Positions 8,808 through 14,319 of a stretch of 50,138 bases of DNA are shown one piece after another. The position numbers and the translations under genes are program-made. Each line of letters starts with the position of its first letter. The first letter of the stretch is position 1. Source of the stretch: an uncultured Lachnospiraceae bacterium (lineage in GTDB: Bacteria; Bacillota; Clostridia; Lachnospirales; Lachnospiraceae); NCBI GenBank assembly GCA_900550285.1, contig URRW01000018.1:1-50138 (forward strand), read 5' to 3'. The notes below the pieces were generated by a model. That model did no database searches. It had not been told where the DNA came from and saw only the letters and a program-made list of their open reading frames with translations.

Positions 8808-9662
8808 CTATCTTTCAAACTCCCGTTCATGCTCCTTAAAAAATTCATAATACCGCTTCACATTGTCCAGCTTCGTCCACGGCTTGACGTCTGCCGGGAT
8901 CTCATCCATATCGTAAATCTTCGCGCCCTTCATCGCCAGAAGAAACGGCGAGTGGGTCGAGATCACAAGCTGGCATCCGAAAAACCGCGCCGAATCCTCC
9001 AGAAACTTCACAAGCTCTCCCTGACGCTCCGGCGACAGGCTGTTTTCCGGCTCGTCCAGAAGATACAGCGCATTTTCCTGAATTTTCTCCGTAAAATACT
9101 GAAAAGCGCTCTCCCCGTTGGAATGCTCCCGCACGTTGTCCATCAGCCGCGCGCGCACATATTTTGACTGCGTTTTTCTGCGCGCCAGATTGACCTTCCT
9201 GAGTTGGTCGATGTCCTCCATCGTCCGGAAATGGAAATCCGAATATTTCGTATCCAGATAATCCTCAAACATTTCCTCCCGCTTCCGGTCAATCCCCTCG
9301 TTGATCATCCGCAGATCCAGCATAAAATCAAACACGTCGTCGCTGGTAATGATCCTGCTCCCCTTCGGGATCTTCCCCCCGCTGCACCCGCACAGCTTCG
9401 TATAATCCTCAAAAAAATTCGACCGGTTATAAACCGCATCCCGCATAAGCCCCAGCTTTTCCGCGATCACATTCAGCGCCGTCGTCTTTCCGCAGCCGTT
9501 CCCGCCGTACAAAATCGTTACCGGCTCAAAATCGATCCGGCGAAGCTTCCTTTTGGAGAGCACCTGAAACGGATAATAGCTGTCGTAGCATGTCCGCTGG
9601 ACGCGATAGAAAAAATCAACCTCCCGCTCTTCATCGGGAAATGTAAACCAGTCCAGATACAT
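8808..9662 (-). CDS. AAA family ATPase (ABC-like, SMC/RecF-type head)
   Basis: A 284-residue ATPase resembling the chromosomally encoded AAA_21/AAA_23 type. Walker A is GGNGCGKTT (about residues 53-61), the signature-like stretch is 'ENSLSPERQGELVKFL', and Walker B is 'LYLLDEPEN' (about 195-203), followed by the H-loop region 'QLVISTHSPFLL'. It has no transmembrane part and no nuclease or toxin partner next to it, unlike OLD or abortive-infection pairs. Function is unknown; relatives are annotated only as ATP-binding proteins. Upstream of the ATG there is a repeat-rich region ending in the integrated element. Confidence 0.8.
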   Translation of the reverse strand: MYLDWFTFPDEEREVDFFYRVQRTCYDSYYPFQVLSKRKLRRIDFEPVTILYGGNGCGKTTALNVIAEKLGLMRDAVYNRSNFFEDYTKLCGCSGGKIPKGSRIITSDDVFDFMLDLRMINEGIDRKREEMFEDYLDTKYSDFHFRTMEDIDQLRKVNLARRKTQSKYVRARLMDNVREHSNGESAFQYFTEKIQENALYLLDEPENSLSPERQGELVKFLEDSARFFGCQLVISTHSPFLLAMKGAKIYDMDEIPADVKPWTKLDNVKRYYEFFKEHEREFER

Positions 9663-9740
9663 TGCCTTCTGCCGCCTCCCTCCGATTATCGTTATATCTT
9701 CATGATACAGATATTTTCTGAGGAACGCAATCCTAAAAGC

Positions 9741-9798
9741 GCGCGCATCGTCGTGCTTTTTGTCTGATCAGAAAGGAGCTTTCCGGACGAACAAAAAC
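9741..9798. repeat. Dispersed palindromic repeat, copy B (partial)
   Basis: Contains 'GCGCATCGTCGTGCTTTTTG' and a hairpin with core TGATCAGAAAG / CTTTCCGGAC. The same order occurs in the next copy, so B is a truncated tandem neighbour of copy C. Confidence 0.7.
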
Positions 9799-9927
9799 GT
9801 GTGCGCCTTGGCGCACACCCGCGCCGAGCGCGTTTGCCGTCAGGCAATGGGATCCTTTCGCGCGAGTGCGCATCGTCGTGCTTTTTTGTTTGATGGGAAA
9901 GGAACTTTCCTATCGAACAAAAAAGCA
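9799..9927 (-). repeat. Dispersed multi-hairpin repeat, copy C (full length)
   Basis: Read on the minus strand it matches the plus-strand copy at 25233-25362 almost end to end. It holds a long A/T-ended hairpin with core CGATAGGAAAG / CTTTCCCATC, then TTGCCtgaCGGCAA, GCGCtcgGCGC and TGTGCGCCaaGGCGCACA as consecutive small hairpins. It ends inside the left copy of the 96-bp repeat that bounds the integrated element. Confidence 0.8.
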
Positions 9928-10011
9928 CCGCCCCCGGAAGTAAATCTTCCAAAAGCAGTGCTTCTTAGTGGACCGCCAGGGGCTCGAACCCTGGACACCC
10001 TGATTAAGAGT
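9916..10011. repeat. attL: left copy of the 96-bp integration repeat (tRNA-Lys 3' remnant)
   Basis: Identical to 13467-13562 except for one base (G versus A at the 9955-equivalent). It contains the displaced 3' half of tRNA-Lys (9969-10011, minus strand, from the anticodon loop to the discriminator base) and the tRNA terminator. It cannot make a tRNA because the 5' half is missing. Confidence 0.92.
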
Positions 10012-10065
10012 TTTGCGTATTTTTTTTACCATTATTTAGTTTTTGTTGAATGGAGGGCTTATTTT

Positions 10066-10401
10066 ATGGAATGTTCGAGAGATTGTTTTAATTGTTTATT
10101 TGATGATTGTGTTTTTGATGGTATTGATGATTCTGGTATTTCTGAAGTTATTGATAAGCATATCAATGAATCACGTTATTCTCCTAAAAAGAAAAGCTGT
10201 TTTTCTAATTACTATGCTGAACATCGAGAGGAGCGTATTGCCTATCAAAAAGAGCGTTATTACAAGAAGCGTGAAGAGTTGCAACGTTATCAGCGTGAAT
10301 ATTATTATAAAAATAGAGAGCGGTTGTTAGCTTATCAGAATTTATATAATTTAAGGGCGCGAGAGGAAAGGAGGCGTTTTCAAAATGAGAGAAATGAGTG
10401 A
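10066..10401 (+). CDS. Small Cys-cluster, Tyr/Arg-rich protein of the integrated element
   Basis: 111 residues. The N terminus has closely spaced cysteines (CSRDCFNCLFDDC, residues 3-15), suggestive of a metal-binding knuckle. After 'KKKSCFSNYY' the C-terminal half is highly charged and rich in Y, R, E and Q with repeated 'YQKERYYKKRE', 'YQREYYYKNRE' and 'YQNLYNLRARE' units of about 12 residues, probably helical and nucleic-acid binding. The ATG at 10066 has GGAGGG 8 bases upstream, so earlier in-frame codons reaching back through the attachment repeat were discarded. It overlaps the next small gene by 17 bases. No known family could be named with confidence; it may regulate or package element DNA. 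Confidence 0.75.
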   Translation: MECSRDCFNCLFDDCVFDGIDDSGISEVIDKHINESRYSPKKKSCFSNYYAEHREERIAYQKERYYKKREELQRYQREYYYKNRERLLAYQNLYNLRAREERRRFQNERNE

Positions 10402-10546
10402 AAGTTTTTCTTCTCTGGTTCATAGATATTTTGAAATTGAAGGAGTTTTACCAGATTCTGTTTTGGATTTGGATGAAGAAAGTTATTTGATTCTTCGTCA
10501 GTTTTGTGCTCGGGTTGCTTTGATGTTTGTCGAAGCTATTGTTTGA
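10385..10546 (+). CDS. 53-residue hypothetical protein of the integrated element
   Basis: A short frame starting with ATG at 10385 and AAAGGAGG 10 bases upstream. The product begins MREMSESFSSLVHRYFEIEG and ends with a hydrophobic segment 'FCARVALMFVEAIV'. Acidic residues cluster in the middle ('LDLDEESYLIL'). It overlaps the preceding gene, which fits translational coupling. It is followed at once by a GC-rich hairpin. No family was recognised. The good ribosome binding site and the packed context are the main support. Confidence 0.6.
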   Translation: MREMSESFSSLVHRYFEIEGVLPDSVLDLDEESYLILRQFCARVALMFVEAIV

Positions 10547-10591
10547 CCGCTATCGCCCCGCCTTTGCGCGTATCGCGCAGGCGGGTTGCGG
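10547..10591. terminator. GC-rich hairpin between convergent genes of the element
   Basis: CCCGCC-tt-TGCGCG (10557-10570) pairs with CGCGCA-GGCGGG (10574-10585) around a TAT loop, with further CCGC/GCGG pairing outside. It separates the plus-strand small genes from the minus-strand repressor. No U-tract follows directly on either strand, so it may be a Rho-independent-like block, a replication-related hairpin, or both. Confidence 0.5.
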
Positions 10592-10601
10592 CACTCAATG
10601 C

Positions 10602-11081
10602 TTATTCTGTTTTTTTTATGTTCATTCTTTCTAAAAGTATTTTTGTAAATGCTGGGTTATTTGTAATTTCATTTTCATTGATAAAATCGGGTGGTAGTTT
10701 TATTATATCTTCTAATTTTTCATGTATTATTTTGCTTATATACATATCGGTTGGTTGGGTTGGGTTCTCTATGAACTCTTCTACTTCGCTTGGTTCGTAT
10801 AATACCACTCTTTGTCTATATCCCATTTCATAAAGTATTTTTGATGTTATGTCATTCTCTTCATTTGGGTTTAAATTTTCTATTGCAAATATTTTTTTGT
10901 ATGTCATTATTTCGCCGGGTTGTACGTTTAAATATTCGCATATTTTATCTATTACTTCTGTTTGGAGGTTTTGTCTTTTGCTTAGTTTTGCCAGTGAGCC
11001 TGATGATATAACTTTTAATAATTCTGTCTTTTTTATTCCTCTTCTTTTCATTATTTCAAACAATTTTTCATAGTTTATCAT
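10602..11081 (-). CDS. Cro/CI-type HTH repressor of the integrated element
   Basis: 159 residues. The first 66 residues form a Cro/C1-type helix-turn-helix of the HTH_26 kind: 'NYEKLFEIMKRRGIKKTELL', 'SGSLAKLSKRQNLQTEVIDK', 'ICEYLNVQPGEIMTYKK'. The rest has no recognised domain and could mediate dimerisation. It is divergently oriented from rep and integrase. AGGAGG lies 10 bases before its ATG, its promoter is at 11115-11143, and a palindrome that could be its operator lies beside the rep promoter. By analogy with small prophages it should hold the element quiescent. No peptidase motif for SOS self-cleavage is visible. Confidence 0.85.
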   Translation of the reverse strand: MINYEKLFEIMKRRGIKKTELLKVISSGSLAKLSKRQNLQTEVIDKICEYLNVQPGEIMTYKKIFAIENLNPNEENDITSKILYEMGYRQRVVLYEPSEVEEFIENPTQPTDMYISKIIHEKLEDIIKLPPDFINENEITNNPAFTKILLERMNIKKTE

Positions 11082-11114
11082 TTTGATATTTCCTCCTCGC
11101 GCTTTTTCTTTTTT

Positions 11115-11143
11115 ATTGTATTGTTCATTTTATTTTGTGTCAA
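11115..11143 (-). promoter_or_regulatory. Promoter of the element repressor
   Basis: Minus-strand TTGACA (11143-11138), 17-bp spacer and TACAAT (11120-11115). It reads away from the rep promoter, whose -35 begins only 30 bp away. Confidence 0.75.
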
Positions 11144-11173
11144 TGATATTTATTTTGCGTTTGTAAAATCTTA

Positions 11174-11203
11174 TTGACATTCTCGATGTGTTCGTGATAT
11201 TAT
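11174..11203 (+). promoter_or_regulatory. Promoter for rep-integrase
   Basis: TTGACA (11174-11179), 18-bp spacer and TATTAT (11198-11203). The leader runs about 300 nt through the structured GC-rich block before the rep start codon. Confidence 0.75.
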
Positions 11204-11204
11204 T

Positions 11205-11238
11205 TGTACGAACATAAATTTTTTTTTATGTTTGTACA
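11205..11238. promoter_or_regulatory. Palindromic operator candidate downstream of the rep promoter
   Basis: Arms TGTACGAACATAAA (11205-11218) and TTTATGTTTGTACA (11225-11238) match at 13 of 14 positions around six T residues. Because it sits right after the -10 box, a bound repressor would block rep transcription. It could alternatively act as a hairpin in the RNA. Confidence 0.6.
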
Positions 11239-11255
11239 TTATTCGCAAGTGGCAT

Positions 11256-11437
11256 CCCCTGCGGCATTCCCAAAGCCGGGCGGTTGAACAACAATCTCCC
11301 CTAGAAGCGGCTGGAGCGTGCCCATGAAGCCAAAGCGTAACGCACGCGACTGTCCCGCTTCCTGTTGTTCAACTCCCGCCCGGCTGTCTCCCTCAGAGTC
11401 ACTACAGAGCGGCGGAGCGGTAGGGGCATCGCAGGGG
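11256..11437. other. Nested GC-rich inverted repeats (origin or structured leader RNA)
   Basis: Four nested pairings fold the region into one branched structure: CCCCTGCG (11256-11263) with CGCAGGGG (11430-11437); GCCGGGCG+GTTGAACAACA (11275-11293) with TGTTGTTCAAC+CGCCCGGC (11363-11384, a perfect 19-bp stem with a 3-base bulge); GAAGCGG (11304-11310) with CCGCTTC (11355-11361); GCGTGC (11316-11321) with GCACGC (11342-11347). No credible reading frame covers it. Being just before rep in a small element, it could be the single- or double-strand origin, or a regulatory leader RNA. Confidence 0.7.
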
Positions 11438-11455
11438 AGCCTGCCGCGCGGCGAA

Positions 11456-11480
11456 ACCCCCGGTATAGTAATACGGGGGT
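11456..11480. other. Hairpin before rep, candidate nick-site hairpin or attenuator
   Basis: ACCCCCG-(g)-TAT pairs with ATA-CGGGGGT around the loop AGTA, giving a 10-bp stem with one bulged G. A T-rich stretch (11484-11496) and then the rep ribosome binding site follow. On the opposite strand the tip reads TATTACTATA, loosely like the nick-site hairpin tip of pT181-type plasmids. Attenuation of rep is an equally good reading. Confidence 0.5.
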
Positions 11481-11510
11481 GCAATTTTCAATTTTTAAGG
11501 AGGAAGCCTT

Positions 11511-12554
11511 ATGCAGAGTACAGAGGTCGTTAATGGGCTGGAATGTCTGATAGATTGGGTAGGAGTTACTTTTTTTGATTTTTCTTCTCCTATTGATGTC
11601 CTTTCTTATCTGGGATTTTCCGATTCAGATTTTACCGTTTCCCGTGGTCGTAACGGCTATAAATCTTCCCTTTCTCATAATCAGTACAACATTTCGCTTC
11701 TTTATGATGGTACTGACGACATGGGTTTTCATCTGGATATTTCCGGTTCTGCTCTTTCTGGCGCGTTGGATGCTTACAAAAGTACAAGGACAGTGGAGAC
11801 GCCTTGGGGAACATATGCAGCAGAGATTTTGGACGATGGTATTATGTTGGAGTTTTTGCGCCACATTAACGAGTGCGGCAAGTTTACGCGTATTGATTTG
11901 GCGGTAGATGATAAGGGCTGTAATTATTTTAGTGTCGATGATGTGAAAAAGCTTTATAAGGATGGGGCGTGCGTATCCCGTTTCCGTAAATTTAAGCATG
12001 AGGAAGAAATGGATAGTCCCGAGCATCAGTCCGGGAATACGGTTTATTTTGGTAAACGGGTTAGTTCTGCCATGCTCCGCGTTTATGACAAAAAATTAGA
12101 ACGTATTTCCAAAGGCGAGGTTATAGATTTTGATTGGGTTCGTTGGGAATTGGAATTGAAAAAAGAACGGGCACAGATGGCTGTTGATTTTATTCTTTCC
12201 GGTAAAAATTTGGGGGCTGTTATTATGGGGATTCTTTATAATTATCTCCGTTTTGTTATCCGGGATGATGAAAATGTTACGAGATGCTCTGAGCTTCCGT
12301 TATGGGGTAAATTTATGGAAAATATAAGCCGTTTAAAGATGTCTGTTGCCCGTGTGGAAAAGGATATTGAAAAGGTCAAGGATTGGATAAAAAGACAAGT
12401 GATGCCCTCTATGGCTTGGATTGTTGCCTGTGATGGGGGCGATTTGGGATTCTTTACACATAATTTGAAAGATGCCTTGTTTAGGAATAGTAAAACGAAA
12501 CTGGATGCACTGTTCAAAGCGAATCCGGCATTAAAGGAAGAATTTGCTTTATGA
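11511..12554 (+). CDS. Replication initiation protein, Rep_trans-like (rolling circle)
   Basis: 347 residues resembling the Rep_trans family, which includes RepC-like plasmid initiators, Tn916 Orf20, ICEBs1 NicK and RstA-like phage initiators. N-terminal 'LIDWVGVTFFDFSS', central 'KFTRIDLAVDDKG' (about residues 122-134) and 'MLRVYDKKLERISKGE' followed by 'WVRWELELKKERAQ' match the order of conserved blocks in this group; the tyrosine in 'RVYDKK' is a candidate nicking residue. Such proteins nick one strand at a double-strand origin and start rolling-circle replication, or act as relaxases. AAGGAGG lies 7 bases before the ATG. It overlaps the integrase by 4 bases (ATGA), so both are made from one message under repressor control. 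Confidence 0.82.
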   Translation: MQSTEVVNGLECLIDWVGVTFFDFSSPIDVLSYLGFSDSDFTVSRGRNGYKSSLSHNQYNISLLYDGTDDMGFHLDISGSALSGALDAYKSTRTVETPWGTYAAEILDDGIMLEFLRHINECGKFTRIDLAVDDKGCNYFSVDDVKKLYKDGACVSRFRKFKHEEEMDSPEHQSGNTVYFGKRVSSAMLRVYDKKLERISKGEVIDFDWVRWELELKKERAQMAVDFILSGKNLGAVIMGILYNYLRFVIRDDENVTRCSELPLWGKFMENISRLKMSVARVEKDIEKVKDWIKRQVMPSMAWIVACDGGDLGFFTHNLKDALFRNSKTKLDALFKANPALKEEFAL

Positions 12555-13459
12555 CGATTAAAGAAGCTTTTGATAAATTTATAAGGCATTGTAAACGCAA
12601 AGGGCTTGCTGATAAGTCTCTTTTAAATTATATTGAGTTTATCAATCCTTTTCTGGTTCATATGGGTAATGATACGGAATTGGAAACGATAAAAGAAGAA
12701 GATATTAACACCTACATAGATACCCTCTATAGCCGTATTATTTCTAAGGCTACCCGTGCAACATATATTCGGAATATGAAAGTATTTCTAAACTATGTGA
12801 AAAAATATGAGGGGGTTGATTTGTATACTTCCAGAATTATTGTTCCTAAAGCAAATAAGAAAATTTTGCGTATTTATGAAGATGATGATATTCGTTTGAT
12901 ATTTCAGACGATACACGCTGAAAATGACTGGCTGACAGCCCGTAACCGTGCTATGGTTGCGCTTATGCTAGATTCTGGATTGAGACAGGGGGAAGTCTGT
13001 GATTTGCTTTCCTGCAATGTATTTTGGAGCAAGTCAAGGATAAAGGTATGTGGGAAAGGCGATAAGGAGCGTTTTGTTCCTTTGGGAAATATTTCTTCTC
13101 ATTTCATGAAAGATTATCTTTCATTATGTCCCTATAGGGAGAAATATTTTTTTGTTTCCCGCCGTGGGGGAAAAGTTTCAAGGGATTCTGTGAAACATTT
13201 CGTTTTCCGGTTGGCGCAGGAGCTTCCTTTTGAGTTTTCCTGCCATAAGCTCCGTCATAATTTTGCAACAAATTATTGTTTAGACCAGTACGAAAAAGCG
13301 GGTAAAATTGATATTTTCAGACTTATGATTTTAATGGGGCATGAGGATGTAAAGACTACGGAACGTTATCTTCATATTGCTAATGAGATAATTGCTTCAC
13401 GGGAAAACATTTCACATATAGATATGATTTTTGCTGATAAATTCAAGGCTTCTGGGTGA
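12551..13459 (+). CDS. int: Tyrosine recombinase / integrase of the element
   Basis: 302 residues. The N-terminal SAM-like core-binding domain (about 1-90) is followed by the catalytic domain. The catalytic set is complete: R145 in DSGLRQGE, K169 in GKGDKERF, H232 and R235 in CHKLRHNFAT, H264 in LMGHEDVKTT and nucleophile Y273 in ERYLH. It resembles XerC/D-type and phage integrases and should recombine the tRNA-Lys att sites. No excisionase gene is recognisable nearby; one of the two small proteins might serve. The gene ends 7 bases before attR, the usual position for an integrase. Confidence 0.95.
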   Translation: MTIKEAFDKFIRHCKRKGLADKSLLNYIEFINPFLVHMGNDTELETIKEEDINTYIDTLYSRIISKATRATYIRNMKVFLNYVKKYEGVDLYTSRIIVPKANKKILRIYEDDDIRLIFQTIHAENDWLTARNRAMVALMLDSGLRQGEVCDLLSCNVFWSKSRIKVCGKGDKERFVPLGNISSHFMKDYLSLCPYREKYFFVSRRGGKVSRDSVKHFVFRLAQELPFEFSCHKLRHNFATNYCLDQYEKAGKIDIFRLMILMGHEDVKTTERYLHIANEIIASRENISHIDMIFADKFKASG

Positions 13460-13466
13460 TTCCGGC

Positions 13467-13514
13467 AACAAAAAAGCACCGCCCCCGGAAGTAAATCTTC
13501 CAAAAACAGTGCTT
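13467..13514 (-). terminator. tRNA-Lys terminator
   Basis: On the minus strand AAGCAC (13514-13509) pairs with GTGCTT (13479-13474), with an inner GGAAG/CTTCC hairpin, and the run TTTTTTG follows. A second copy lies in attL. Confidence 0.75.
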
Positions 13515-13562
13515 CTTAGTGGACCGCCAGGGGCTCGAACCCTGGACACCCTGATTAAGAGT
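13467..13562. repeat. attR: right copy of the 96-bp integration repeat
   Basis: Covers the tRNA-Lys terminator and the 3' part of the gene from the anticodon loop onwards. Identity with 9916-10011 stops at the loop bases (13562), the typical crossover place for integrases that use the anticodon stem-loop. The element carries this copy, so tRNA-Lys remains intact after integration. Confidence 0.92.
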
Positions 13563-13592
13563 CAGGTGCTCTACCAGCTGAGCTAGCGGTCC
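13520..13592 (-). tRNA. tRNA-Lys (anticodon CTT)
   Basis: 73 nt without an encoded CCA. Acceptor GGACCGC/GCGGTCC with discriminator A, D arm GCTC-AGCTGGTA-GAGC, anticodon stem CCTGA/TCAGG with loop CTCTTAA, T arm CAGGG-TTCGAGC-CCCTG. All arms pair. The integrated element supplies the half from the anticodon loop to the 3' end. Confidence 0.96.
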
Positions 13593-13642
13593 ATTCTGTA
13601 TTGTGTTGTCTGCGTTGTTGTTCATCGCTCAACGCAAGACAT

Positions 13643-13671
13643 AGTATACTATAGGAAAATGGGTTTTGCAA
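13643..13671 (-). promoter_or_regulatory. Promoter of tRNA-Lys
   Basis: Minus-strand TTGCAA (13671-13666), 17-bp spacer and TATACT (13648-13643), about 50 bases before the tRNA 5' end. The stretch 13672-13860 is strongly AT-rich and shows no gene. Confidence 0.7.
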
Positions 13672-13870
13672 TACTTTTTTCAAAAAAATTTGATAAAATT
13701 ATGCACAATTTTATTCTTTTATTTTAAGATGCACTGGTCATTTTATACATATTTTCTGTTTTAAAGTGTTTTGAAACATTTAAAAACGATATTTGTCGGA
13801 TTATTCGGTCTTTTTATTATTTTGTCAGTTTTTTTCAAGGTCAGATATAGGAAGCTTCTTTTCTAATCGG

Positions 13871-14172
13871 TAAGCGTTCCGATTTTTGGCAGCGGCCGGC
13901 TCTGTTCTGCCCGCGCACCGCAGCCCTTTGGCGTCAGCCGACTGTTGAACGAAGGGGAATTTGCAAACAGCGCGGAACGGTCCGGCATTCTGTCCGCGAC
14001 TTGTCTGAGCGCGGCGAATGCCGCGCGAGTTTGAGCGGACAGGATGCGTCCCGGACAGTTTCGCGCTGTTTGATTCCAAATTCCCTGTGAGCGAAACCGG
14101 AGGCTGACGCCAAAGGGCTGCGGTGCGCGGACAGAGCAGAGCCGGTCGCTGCCGGATTGCCGGACCGTTACG
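13871..14172. other. Giant imperfect hairpin (about 270-300 nt) upstream of ftsH
   Basis: 13911-13939 and 14102-14130 are perfect 29-bp inverted repeats. Outside them 13888-13910 and 14131-14153 pair with three mismatches. Inside, GGGAATTTG, AAACAGCGCG and GTCCGG blocks on both arms, GTCCGC (13992-13997) with GCGGAC (14035-14040), and GCGCGGC/GCCGCGC around the loop GAAT (14016-14019) continue the pairing almost to the tip. The pattern of substitutions and small bulges suggests a folded RNA or a mobile palindromic element rather than a gene. A 116-residue frame through it on the minus strand is rejected as coding. A related fragment lies at 42752-42790. Confidence 0.75.
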
Positions 14173-14212
14173 CATTTTATAGTTCTTTTATAAATTGTTC
14201 CCGCTTCTTTAA

Positions 14213-14241
14213 TTGTAATTCTCCTTTTTCCGCGTCATAAT
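14213..14241 (+). promoter_or_regulatory. Probable promoter of ftsH
   Basis: TTGTAA (14213-14218), 17-bp spacer and CATAAT (14236-14241). The 5' leader contains a perfect 7-bp hairpin GCGCGGA-acaa-TCCGCGC (14286-14303) just before the ribosome binding site. Confidence 0.55.
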
Positions 14242-14319
14242 AGTTCCATAAGAAACAGTTCTTCTAAGAACTTTCAGGTCAGATTGCGCGGAACAATCCG
14301 CGCGGACAGGAGAAAAATT

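Larger units (their letters stand above)
10012..13562. mobile_element. Small integrated element in tRNA-Lys with Rep_trans-like Rep and tyrosine integrase
   Basis: About 3,551 bp bounded by a 96-bp direct repeat whose inner edge falls in the tRNA-Lys anticodon loop. Gene content on the plus strand: a 111-residue Cys/Tyr/Arg-rich protein, a 53-residue protein, a rep gene and a tyrosine integrase. On the minus strand it has a Cro/CI-type repressor. It is clearly AT-richer than its surroundings except for a GC-rich structured block (11251-11480) before rep. No coat, Zot, terminase, conjugation or cargo resistance genes are present. The right repeat restores a complete tRNA with its terminator. 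It could be a self-replicating integrative plasmid, a mobilizable element that uses Rep as a relaxase, or a phage satellite. Confidence 0.88.

Noticed and set aside
8808..9662. AAA ATPase as a defence system (OLD/Septu/abortive infection)
   Set aside because: No nuclease, toxin or other partner gene lies next to it, and the protein has only the ATPase head. Its position beside the integrated element is a consequence of the tRNA site, since it lies outside the att repeat.
9969..10011. Second tRNA-Lys gene
   Set aside because: Only the 3' half from the anticodon loop is present; it is the attL remnant.
9760..10065. Upstream extension of the small element gene through the repeats and attL
   Set aside because: It would read through repeats and the tRNA remnant; the ATG at 10066 has a proper ribosome binding site.
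13825..14175. 116-residue open frame on the minus strand
   Set aside because: It lies entirely within the giant inverted repeat, has no ribosome binding site, and its composition follows from the palindrome.
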